NCBI GenBank assembly: GCA_964036195.1
Contig: OZ038453.1
Location: 13,243,206-13,307,205 of the forward strand
Length of the DNA stretch: 64,000 nucleotides
Direction: 5' to 3'
DNA from: Sphaerolaimus hirsutus
Lineage: Eukaryota > Nematoda > Chromadorea > Monhysterida > Sphaerolaimidae
Shown: positions 21,601 through 31,197 of the stretch, in pieces
Layout: every line of letters starts with the position of its first letter
Position numbering within the stretch: the stretch's first letter is position 1
Program-made: the position numbers and the translations under genes
Notes under the pieces: generated by a model
The model's input: only the letters and a program-made list of their open reading frames with translations
Told to the model about the DNA's origin: nothing
Database searches by the model: none

Positions 21601-24600
21601 TCTCTTCCTATTAATATACCTTCACATATTCTCTATCAAAAAATACAAAAATTCACTTGAAACACTTGCCACGGCCGCCACCAGGAGAATAAAATTTTCT
21701 GTACTTTGGCACTTTTGGCGCCTTAACGTTCTGTTTACACTTTTTCATGCATACATATGGTCGCTTCATGTGGCACTGTCTTGTGTTGAAACGATTTCCT
21801 TGCGATAGCATAATTGTCAGACAGCGCCACATGGCCGGTTTCGGCCACTCTGCGATGTTTTGGTTTATTAGAATTTTTGGATTTTTTTTTGCGGGAATAT
21901 ATTTGCTACTATACGGAAAATGTTAGAATACATAAACATTCCTTTAAATATACTCGGTGAGCCGCAGTGTATGCGCCCAAAATTACTTATGTCTTAGTCG
22001 ATAAGGCGCGAGCTTGATTCTTTTGTAATGTTTTATGCACCTTCACAAGAAAATTATTTTAAAAAAGAAAAAAATGGCGGAGTCGCGTACAAGTGGCGAA
22101 TGTTCTTTACCGGAACGTTTTTTCTTCTTTCGAACAATTGATGTTTTAAAAATGATGACGTCATGATAGAGTTTTTCCTTCAGAAAAATGCACAAATATG
22201 TATCGTAACAAACTCTGGCGGATGACAACGAACAATTGCTCCAAACTACCTAGCAATCAACCTATCAAAAAAAAAAGAAATAAAACTGAGAGAACCTACG
22301 CGAGATCCACTTTGAATGCGCAAATGTGTTCATCACCTGTCCACTCGTGTCCATCCAGTTGCCGGCACTCGCCCTGTCGCTGTAGCCCAGCCAGTAGCGG
22401 TACTTCCAAGGATTTCTCTGCGTTGTAAATCGGGGGTTTACACACGATCATTTTCGTTTGGAAATAAACATGCGCGACGATATTTCTAATATATTTGATG
22501 GTCTGATGGTCAGTTAGAGATGTAAAAAGCGCAAGAAGGAGCGCCAAAAGCGCCATGGTGCTTGTCCATGGCCATGGCACTACCGGCGTCAAGCGCCAGA
22601 AGCGCCAGAAACGCTTTCTGCTTTGCAGACGCCAGCTCCAGGCCTTTCGTGCAAAAATGGCGCTCGACTGCTCCAAACGCCAATGGCGTCACAGCAAGAT
22701 AGCAATCAAAAAATCAAGCGCCGAAAGCGCCAGCGCCATGACGCTTTTACATCACTTGAATCTTTTGCAATGTTCTATTGAGTAATCAAGCTACAATGAA
22801 CACTGGATACCTATACTAAATACACCTTCTTCAACAATATTCATTTACAAACACAGCATTTAACATGTTTCTAAAAATGTGACCTGGCATCGAGCCAAAA
22901 AACCCAACACAAACCACAGTATTTTTTCTGAACGCTTTCATCAAACCATTGTATTCAGCTTGGTCAACGAAATTAGCCAGAGTTCCGCCCTCATTCTTGC
23001 AGGCGTTCAGTGCCCCATTCCAACTTTGGAATGTTCCTTTGCCGTCGACGACTTTGTAGCACATGCCTCGCTTACCGCCCGCCTGAAAAGTTGAGAGAGA
23101 TTTGTGTTGTTGAAGGAATAAGGTGTAATGCATAGCATAGCACATAACGAGAATAAATATAAATACGAGAAATGAAACCCCAATTCAATTCGAGCAGAGT
23201 TGTTGAGAGTACAGAGTTGGGAAAAAGCAGTCTTAACAACTCTGCTCGAATTCCCCGCAAAATTTGAATTTGTTTGTTGAATTTTCGAATTTTAAGTGAT
23301 GAGAGAAAGTCTAATGTAGGTATGTTTGTTTATTCGGATGGAATATCGTAGATTTGATTGTGAGGCTTGATTGAGATGATTGATTGAGATGATCGATTGA
23401 GACTATAATGTTGTAGCGGGAACTGGGAAGGGCCTTCGGTACCGGTGTAGTGTCGTACCCTTTAACAGCTGGTCCCCCATTTCCCCAAGGTGTTCACTGC
23501 CCGGTGCCATTCTTATCAAATGGCATGGTTCCGGCTCCGGTGCGGTGTGAAATGCGGTGCCATTTTCATTTTTGGTAACTTTTATTTATGTGATTATTCA
23601 AGATGACTGTTAAGTGTTTAGGTACGTTATCTATTCTGCAGTTTGCAGTTGAATTGTGATTTTTAAATTCCTGTGGTTGATCGAACCTCACCTTTTTCAG
23701 CATGATTGTGAAAAAAATGTAAAGAATTCTGACACATCTGTTCTTTTATACTCGGCAGACATGGTACTCGATAGAATAAACATGATTCATGTCTTCGGTA
23801 ACGATGGCAAACAGTCGAAAAAAAGTATTTAAATTTTTAAGTGTTTTTTCTGAAATGAATTTTCGAATTTTCGAATTTTTCTTCAAAATAATTTTCGAAT
23901 TTCGAATTTAATTTTCGAATCTTTTTTGGCAATTTTCGAATTTTTTTGGCTAGTTTTCGAATTTTTTCAAATAATTTTTCAAAATCCCAGTACCAAATTG
24001 TTGTTTGTAGGTAACGCAGATGTCAAAAAATGCAACAAAAACTGCCTTTTATAAGACTCTATATACTTATATTACGTAGATGGTACAAACCCCTGTTCTA
24101 CACAACACAGTCATTGTTTTTAACGTGTGTTCTGTGTTTCCCAGATCACAAACTGCATTACGTTCTCTATACACCAAATTGGGGGGGGGGTGGTATTTCG
24201 AGGGGGGTTTATAAATTAATAGTGTTAACTTTGAGGTGGGTATTTGAGTGGGATATTTCGAGAAAATACAGTATAAAAAACGGATGTGTCAAAGTCCGCC
24301 TCTTACGCCATGGATGACATTTCAACGTTTTTTTTTGTTACGTTTCGCTTTTCCATACGCGCCGCATATCAATTGTTGATTTATTTAGCACGTTGAACTT
24401 AACAGTGTGTTTTGTTGCCCTGAATTCCCTAAAAAATTCAAAAACTATTTTCGAATTTTCGAATTTTTTGAAAAATAAATCGATTTTTAAGTGTTTTTTC
24501 TAGGGGCGAAATAAAAATTCGAAAATTCCTAAAAAATTTGAAAATTCGAAAATGTTTTCAAATTTTTGAATCTTTTTTTGCCATCGTTAGTCTTTGGCTG

Positions 24601-26937
24601 GCAGACAGCCAACCGAAAACTTATGAACCGACTCCCCACCAGAGTTGCGAAAGTGTATTTACACTTACCCGAAATACCCGGGTAAATGGGTATTTATATT
24701 TACACTTACACTTACACTTTCATAAAATACCCATACACTTTTTTTACACTTTCCTGAGCAAAATACCCGGGTACAGAAAGTGTATTTTTTTTCTTTCAGA
24801 TGGCCCTGTTGAGAAAGCATAAAATAGGGTCATGTACAAAAAATAACTGCACAGTGCACACATGCAGTTATGCATTGAATGTACCGTATTTCCTCGAAAT
24901 ACCCCCCGGGGGGTGATTGTTTCATAGTGGTCCCGAGAGGGGGGGGGTTAAACGAGGGGGGGGGTATTTCGAGGGGGGGGGTGATTGTTTCACAAGAAAT
25001 TTTTTGAAAACCAAGTACGAAATTGTCGTCTGAAACGTACGCAGACGTCGAAAAATGCAACAAAAACCGCCATTTATAAGGTTCTGTAGACTAATATTAG
25101 TATGTAGATGGTATGTACACTGTTCTAACGTGACACCGACAGTGTTTTTACGTGTGTTCTGCAGTACACTGAACACAAACTACAGTTATTGTCATGTACG
25201 TTCCCTTTACACTCAATTTGGGGGGGGGGGTATTTCGAGGGGGGGGGTGATTGTTTCATAGTGGTCTCGAGAGGGGGGGGGTCAAACGAGGGGGGGGGTA
25301 TTTCAAGGGGGGGGGTATTTCGAGGAAATACGGTAGAAAATATGGCAAATGTACAAACTGGCCTTTGATCTCCAACCTTTGATCAGTACCGTATTTCTCC
25401 GTGTAAACCGCCCGGGCGTTATACAAAACCGAGGCACTTCTCGGTAACCTTTTTTAAAAACTTGTATAACGCCCGGGCGTTAAACCATTGCGAGGGGGGC
25501 GTTATGCAAGGAAAAATTTTGCTTAAATATTGACATAATTTGTGTTCCCTCCCCGTGTGCACCGAATTCAATGGAAAAACGTACATTCCACAGAATAACA
25601 ATGCGTGCCGCAAGGCACAACGTTCAAATAGTTCAAACCAAGTGGACCTTTCATTACCATTCAGCTTGATTTGTCCTGAAAATATTCCCACTTCGCTAAT
25701 GTTTTTGGAACCAAGCATAGCGCCCCGGGGGCACTATACAGCTGTATAACGCCCCGGGCGTTGTGCACGGGGGGGCGGTTTACACGGAGAAATACGGTAC
25801 TCATGGTATTCTACAGTTTCATCATACTTTTAAAAAAGGACAAGATCAATGGAAATTCACCAGCTGGACACAATGTCAACTGGCTTTTGCATTGACATTT
25901 GCTGCATGTCCAATCTTGCATTTAAGCAGTGTGTATCACATTGCTTAATCAGTAAATATCAACACTGAAAAAGTGCCATTATTAGTGAACTTCACACCAC
26001 TACAGTATTTGCTACAGTCTGAAATGTTTCATAAAAGGCAGTAAAATGTGAAATGATGCATAAAAATGACAAATATATTGATCTAACGATGAAAACAGTG
26101 GTGTATTCTAATGCTCAACAGTGAGAGCTCTTTCTAAAAAAATTTTTACACTTACACTTTTTTTTACACTTTCCTAGGTATTTTTAAAATACCCTACACC
26201 TTTGGTATCCATACTCAAAATTTGGAAAGTGTATTTACACTTACACTTACACTTTCCAAAAATACCGGTATTTTAACAACTCTGCTCCCCACTCCACTCC
26301 GCTCCACGTCATCCCGACTATAGTGTCAAATTTCCGTTTCCGTTTTCCGTTTCCGCTTTTCCGCAGGAAAATTTTTTACCTTTCCATTTTCTGTTTTCCG
26401 GCAGCTGAAAATTTTTTACCTCTCCGTTTTCCGTTTTCCGTAAAGAGAAAAAATTTTACCTTTCCGTTTTCGGTTTAAAAAAATTTTTGGACACCCTAAT
26501 CCCGACTCCGCACCGGTTCAGTCAGCCGCAGTTCACTGCGGATTGTGGTTATGACGTCATGATGGAGTGTTACCTCCAGAAAAATGTAGGCTGTCATGTC
26601 GCCAGAGTATAACTGCACGGCAGCGTTGATTGTGACCACAAATAAGGGCTGTTCACAAGTCTGCCTTACTGCTGTGTGAACTGGTTCAAATTTGTTTCAT
26701 TTGCTAGAGTTCAGTCATGTTAGCTCAATGCCAAAACTGAATTCCATATGTGTCTTTTGTTCGTCATTTAATTTCATTCAATAAAAACTACGCACTTAAT
26801 TGTTTCCGATCGGAACTCACTGGTTCATAAGAATTTTTCTGTTGCTTTGGTCGCGCTTTCTTGGCCCACGTCAAATCGCAGCATGTCGCTGCAAAAAGGG
26901 CAAAAACTAGCAGGTAATTTCGGCTTAAAATTAACAT
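18638..26937 (-). CDS. Secreted protein with three C-type lectin-like domains (529 aa)
   Basis: Nine minus-strand exons: 26937-26821, 23082-22915, 22417-22300, 21849-21657, 20599-20324, 20006-19760, 19254-19048, 18985-18874, 18789-18638 (1,590 nt; all phases agree). Exon 1 encodes a signal peptide with hydrophobic core LLVFALFAATCC. CTLD1 is exons 2-4 (start GMCYKVV, WLGYSD, end YVCMKKC). CTLD2 is exons 4-6 (GKCFKAV, FWVDGTD, end RRRFVCMYNC), followed by a Thr/Pro/Ala-rich mucin-like linker. CTLD3 is exons 7-9 (GKCYKAV, FWMDGT, APDNWP, HYLNDQKC, YFCMYTC). The canonical EPN/QPD sugar-binding triplets are absent (APD in CTLD3), so Ca-dependent sugar binding is doubtful. Two signals could mislead: a TGA at 21655-21653 lies inside the donor aa/gtgaat, and another at 20315-20313 lies just past the donor at/gttggg. 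Extracellular recognition is inferred from the fold. Weakest junctions: donor 20323 and acceptor 20007. Confidence 0.85.
19306..19479. mobile_element. 174-bp CACTAG-end MITE with ATT duplication, in lectin-gene intron
   Basis: ATT lies on both sides (19303-19305, 19480-19482). The right end is CTAGTGTGTGTGGTGCC and the left end carries CACACACTAGTTTACC. The interior is a hairpin around gaaatgctcaacca / tggttgagcatttc. It sits about 50 nt upstream of the acceptor of exon 19254-19048. Confidence 0.7.
20681..21579. mobile_element. 0.9-kb GTGAAGTG-rich element in lectin-gene intron
   Basis: The ends are atagcaaaaaaagttgtg and catttttgctgtgtagctag. The inside is dense with cttcac/gtgaag variants in both orientations, as in 14821-15311. 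It fills the intron between exons 21849-21657 and 20599-20324. Confidence 0.55.
22515..22757. mobile_element. Diverged GGCGCC-filled hAT-type MITE
   Basis: The left end TAGAGATGTAAAAAGCGC and right end GCTTTTACATCACTT resemble the TAGTGATG ends defined exactly elsewhere in the window. The inside is GCGCC/GGCGC repeats. No 8-bp duplication is preserved. It is intronic in the lectin gene. Confidence 0.5.
23193..23256. repeat. Short hairpin with CAGAGTTGTT ends
   Basis: ttcgagcagagttgttgaga and tcttaacaactctgctcgaa form an inverted repeat about 64 bp long. The ends resemble those of the CAGAGTTG hAT-like elements, so it may be a solo or deleted copy. Confidence 0.5.
23799..24589. mobile_element. 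hAT-like element, TAACGATGGC ends
   Basis: The left end TAACGATGGCAAACAG and right end TTTTGCCATCGTTA are inverted. Flanks gtcttcgg (23791-23798) and gtctttgg (24590-24597) are a 7/8 target duplication. The inside carries TTTTCGAATTTT arrays and a degraded G-run block at 24180-24270. A sister copy is at 43329-44520. Confidence 0.75.
24884..25333. mobile_element. CCGTATTTCCTCG-ended insertion inside the 24640 element
   Basis: TA-CCGTATTTCCTCGAAA to TTTCGAGGAAATACGG-TA, with long C/G runs in both subterminal blocks. The uninterrupted sister copy near 61036 shows that the flanking sequence was once continuous. Confidence 0.75.
25389..25797. mobile_element. CCGTATTTCTCCGTG-ended insertion inside the 24640 element
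   Basis: TA-CCGTATTTCTCCGTGTAA to TTACACGGAGAAATACGG-TA, with GCCCGGGCGTTATAC blocks at both ends. The sister element near 60978 lacks it, so it is a discrete insertion. The ends are shared with, but the interior is distinct from, the CCGTATTTCCTCG type. Confidence 0.75.
26319..26498. mobile_element. 180-bp hAT-like MITE, TAGGGTGTC-type ends, TTTCCG array
   Basis: The 8-bp duplication atcccgac is perfect (26311-26318, 26499-26506). The right end is GGACACCCTA and the left end the diverged TATAGTGTC. The inside is tttccgttttccg repeats. Same family as 27685-28343. Confidence 0.75.
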
Positions 26938-27469
26938 TTTTCGTCGGGTGCTTAAGACGAATGTTTTGAAATCTTGTGCTTTTAAATCAAAATGAACCAC
27001 TGTAAAAATGAAATGCCGTGTTTTAATTGCTTGGTTTGGTACATGTTTATTCAGCTTTCTTTGCATTGACTTCCAATTACCTGTAATTACCAATTACCTA
27101 TTCCAATTACCTACTCTTTTTATAATTATATTGTTGTTTCAGTTGTTTGTAATTTCAATTAAACTGTTGAAGCAACACATAAGAGCTTATTGAATACATA
27201 ATTCCTCTGTGTTGTCCAACACCTTGAAATATGGAATAAGGCTAAAATTTGTAGTATATTGTAGTAATTCAATCAAATACTACAAATTGTAGCTGGGAGA
27301 TTTTTTGAGATTTTTTCAAGTATGGGACATTTTCTCAGAGATTTTATTATATTTTCCAAATGATATGAGATATTTAATTTTATTTTATTTGTAGAGAGAT
27401 TTTCTGAAATTGTATTTTATTGTATTTTCTCAAAATCAAAACTTCTCAAATTCTCAACAATAAAACGAT

Positions 27470-27676
27470 GTGCATACACCGCATACACATTATGTATCTG
27501 CTGTCACTGCATTCTTTTTTATTTTTGTATTGTATCCATTTCATCAAAAGGAGGAGTCATTCAAGAGGGGGGAGTTATTCGAGGGGGGATTAGTTTTTCC
27601 TCACCTCACCAACATGGGGTGTTGTTCATGGGGGGGGGCTATTCGAGGGGGGGGGCTTATTCAGGGATTTGCGGTA
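27470..27676. mobile_element. Diverged TCGAATAA/G-run element
   Basis: Contains ttattcgaggggggatta and ggggggcttattcagggatt near the end, like 38571-38992, with which it also shares cgcatacacattatgtatct. The left end is unclear. Confidence 0.4.
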
Positions 27677-27684
27677 ACTGCAAT

Positions 27685-28343
27685 TAGGGTGTCAAATTTC
27701 CGTTTTCCGTTTTCCGTTTCCGTTTTCCGCAGGCAAATTTTTTCCGTTTTCCGTTCCGTTTTCCGGCTGCTGAATTTTTTTTTCCGTTTTCCGTTCCGTT
27801 TTCCGGCAACTTTTTTTTCCGTTTCCGTTTTTCCGGCTCATTTTCCGTTTTCCGGCTAAATTTACAGTTTTTCTCCTTTTTTCCGTTTTCCGCCTCAATT
27901 TCCAGTTTTTCCGCTTTTTTTCCATTTTCCGCCTCAAATTCCGATTTTTCCGCCTCATTTTACCTTTTTCTGGCTCAACTTTCTGTTTTCTGATCAGCCA
28001 AACTGGTAAAAATTCATGCAGATTGTCAATGATGTAAAAAATGTTCTGTTTCCAACAAAATTACTGCAAATTTTTTCCACTTCCAGTAAAATTTCAGCAA
28101 ATTTAATCTGTTTTGTGGCAAAATTTCAGCAAGTTTTTCCATTTCTGTGCAAATTTGAATTTTCCGTTTCCGTTTTTCCGGCCTCTTTTTCCGTTTTCCG
28201 GCCGCTGAAATTTTTTTCCGTTTCCGTTTCCGTTTTCCGCCAAGTGCAAATTTTTTTCCGTTTTCCGTTCCGTTTTCCGGCCGCTGAAAATTTTTTTCCG
28301 TTTCCGTTTCCGTTTTCCGTAAAAAAATTTTGTTGACACCCTA
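27685..28343. mobile_element. hAT-like element, TAGGGTGTC ends, TTTTCCG minisatellite
   Basis: The 8-bp duplication actgcaat is perfect (27677-27684, 28344-28351). The ends are TAGGGTGTCAAATTT and AATTTTGTTGACACCCTA. The interior is tttttccgttttccg arrays, so long Arg/Lys-rich or Phe/Arg-rich open frames here are not genes. Confidence 0.85.
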
Positions 28344-28513
28344 ACTGCAATCTGTGCCATTCCACATTCTCTGCAATGGGTACGCAGACAGAATGCTTTT
28401 TTAAATTTCATTTCACTTGGAAATTGTATTCACTACTGTGCAGAATAGTTGGGACGTTTCCCAATAGAGAAATCGGAGGCGGTGAGTCCAAAACATTTTT
28501 GTTGCTTCCCAGT

Positions 28514-29373
28514 TAGTGATGGAAAAGCGCCAGAAAAAAGGGCGCCAGGCACCAATGGCGCCATGGTGCCATTCGGAAACTGGGCGCCAGGCGCCTTAAC
28601 CGAAAAAAGGCGCCAGGTGCCAAGGGCGCCATGGCGCCATTTGGAATGTGGGCGCCAGGCGCCAAGGGCGCCACAGAAAGAGGGCGCCACGCGCCAAGGG
28701 CGCCATGGCGCCATATGAAAAATATGAAAAATATAAATATCTTTATAGCACTCTAGCACGCACATTCACATCTTTATTCATGTAATCCACAAAAAAATAG
28801 AATAATGAGACAAAAATTTAGACATAAAATCATACATTCAATGACATTACATGACATTCAATTCAAACACAATGAAAATTGTCATTTGACAAAAAAAAGT
28901 TCATTCAGTTCATATAGCGCAAATTGTGTTTTATTGCTTTCTGCTCCCAAATGTTTTCTTGAAGTGAGCAAAAATGAAGAAAAAAAAACAATTTGAATCC
29001 ATTGATTCATGGGTTTGCAAGTTTGACAGTTCATCATTATCTGCTCCTGATCGGTTAGATACATCTAATGAACCGTTGGACGAAAAACAATTTCATCCAC
29101 TTGTATCACTTCGTCCATTTTTACAGCGAATTTCGATTGCACAGACGGTCACCTTGAAACTAAGCTGGCGCCATTTAGGGCAGGGCGCCAGGCGCCAAGG
29201 GCGCCACAGAAAAAGGGCGCCAAGCGCCAAGGGCGCCATGGCGCCTTTCAGAAAGTGGGTGCCAGGTGCCAATGGCGCCACAGCAAAAGGGCGCCAAGCG
29301 CCAATGGCGCCATGGCGCGGCGCCCTTTGGCGCCCTCAAATGGCGCCAGCGCCATGGCGCCTTTCCATCACTA
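28514..29373. mobile_element. hAT-like element, TAGTGATGG ends, GGCGCC arrays at both ends
   Basis: The 8-bp duplication ttcccagt is perfect (28506-28513, 29374-29381). The ends are TAGTGATGGAAAAGCGCC and GGCGCCTTTCCATCACTA. The subterminal arrays of gcgccatggcgcc give Trp/Arg/Pro-rich spurious frames. The centre (28710-29160) is AT-rich and non-coding. Confidence 0.85.
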
Positions 29374-29381
29374 TTCCCAGT

Positions 29382-31197
29382 GACTTGTTTCTTGCCCAAT
29401 TTTCATGCCATTCGAGTATGTTGGGGTTTGAGGTTTGGGCTACTGCTAAAGAAATTTGTTTGCTTGAATAATCCCCCAGGCCAGAGATAAGGGGGGTCCA
29501 TAAAAAGGTGGTCGATGAAAATAATAGAAATGGCTGATTCGGAAAATTGAGTTTGAAGTTTTATAACTCGACCATTTCTGGGTTGTTTTGGATCATTCAA
29601 CACTTAAAATGGTTGGTACCGTACAACCTGTAGATTCCATTTTTGAGATCGGATTAGTGACGTTTAAATTCTGTATGCTTATTTGACCTGTTTTTTCAAC
29701 ATGACAAAATAAATTTTTCTGAACATGCTATCATATGCTTAAGACAAAAAATTTTCATCTGGTACAAAAATCATTTCCATATCCCTTTCCAATCAAAAGT
29801 AATAGCACTTCAAAGTCATCACTCATGTCTAAATCTCTTATGCTGATTTGCCTCATGGAAACATTTTTTAACATACTATCATATACTTATGACACACATA
29901 ATTACTATGCTAAAAATTATTTCAATATCTCGTCCCTATCAAAAGTTATAGCACTTCAAGTTTCTTCCATACAAAATACTTTCACATTACATGACAGTTG
30001 GGCCAACTGTTCTTCCCAATAAAGCAATCGATGCAAAACTGGCTAAAATGAATACATACCACCGTTCCCCATTTGCCTATACCATCTCCTGTTCTAGCTA
30101 AAAAATTCCCTGCTAATCACAGAGCTTAGCAACACAGTGTGGATGTCACCACTCACCATATTGAAATTTTTGTTTGAAAATGAATAGAGGCATTGAATAC
30201 AGACCTTAAAAAAAGAAACTGGGCAGCTATTGCCCAAAACAAGCAGAGTCCCAACTATTCTGAAACACAAACAAAGTGAGTGCATTCTGTTACTGCACTA
30301 GGAATATATGCACATAAAAACTAGAGGGCTGGCCATCCTGGGCACATGTAGCCAACCCCCCAGAGTACCCATGAATGGTATCCAAACATTGTGCACATTC
30401 GTCATTTTGAACTTTTGGCAACGTATAGTCCCAACTTTTCTGCACGGTAGTGTACATGAAGTTATTAGATACATGCAGAAGTCACACAAAGGAAAGGTAC
30501 TTGGAAATATGATAGCCAAGGGTGTCGTTTTTAGTTAAGTGAAACAAAAAGCCATGGTAGAAAAAGCAAAAATACAGTTTGGAAAAATGTTAGCAAAATG
30601 CAGGAACAAGCAGAAAGTTGAGCCAAAACGAAAAATGAGGCAGAAAGAAACTTAAAATTGAGCCATAAAACGAAGGGGAAAAAGCCAGAAAAAAACGGTA
30701 ATGCAAAAAATTAGCGACCAGATATTTTGAAACATTGATGAATAAAATTTGACTCCAGAAAAAAGGTTGAAATTTGCCTTCGAAAATGGAAACGGGCACC
30801 CAGATAAGCTGGGCAACAAGGACAAACTATCCGCCTGCGATTTGGACATTCCCACATGTTTGTCAGCCAATTTAATTATTTGGTTCAATCCAATTTAACC
30901 CAGCCATAATTTATCGGTCTTAACTTTTAATTGAGGGAATACGGTGGGCACTTTTCTCTTGGTGAACGCGTACGCTACGCACTCTGTCTCGTTTTCATTT
31001 TGAGAGTATGGTTTAAGCAAATAAACAAGAAAAACTCATTAGTTCAAGGCAGACAAAAATGTGACTTCGATTTTGCAAAACATAATTGCTCATTGTCAGT
31101 GTACCTACGTCCTACACAGTTTCAACTTTTTTACATCACATGAACGAAAAAGTTGTGTTTTTCATTTTCGGCCGAAAAATTATCGAAGCTTTTCAAC
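29382..31197. other. AT-rich intergenic stretch, no gene recognised
   Basis: No supported exon. Two diverged direct copies of about 150 bp (atcatatgcttaagac at about 29730 and atcatatacttatgac at about 29878, each followed by a tatcaaaag/aatcaaaag block) lie near 29725-29960. It probably includes the promoter region of the gene starting at 31198, but no clear TATA box stands out. Confidence 0.4.

Larger units (their letters stand above)
24640..26284. mobile_element. hAT-like element, CAGAGTTG ends, with two nested insertions
   Basis: The 8-bp duplication ctccccac is perfect (24632-24639 and 26285-26292). It starts CAGAGTTGCGAAAGTG and ends TTTTAACAACTCTG, with subterminal arrays of gtgtatttacacttac. 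The interior matches 59813-61274 in reverse, except that this copy carries insertions at 24884-25333 and 25389-25797 and lacks the one at about 60166-60833. Confidence 0.85.

Noticed and set aside
21653-21655. TGA as the natural end of a 199-aa single-lectin gene
   Set aside because: A donor of the correct phase overlaps it and the next exon continues the lectin fold; kept only as a possible isoform.
28103-28411. Lys/Arg-rich 102-codon minus-strand frame
   Set aside because: Translation of the TTTTCCG minisatellite inside a hAT-like element.
28433-29471. Trp/Arg/Pro/Ala-rich frames on both strands
   Set aside because: Translation of GGCGCC arrays; the same residues recur at 34.4, 35.6, 37.3 and 40.6 kb.
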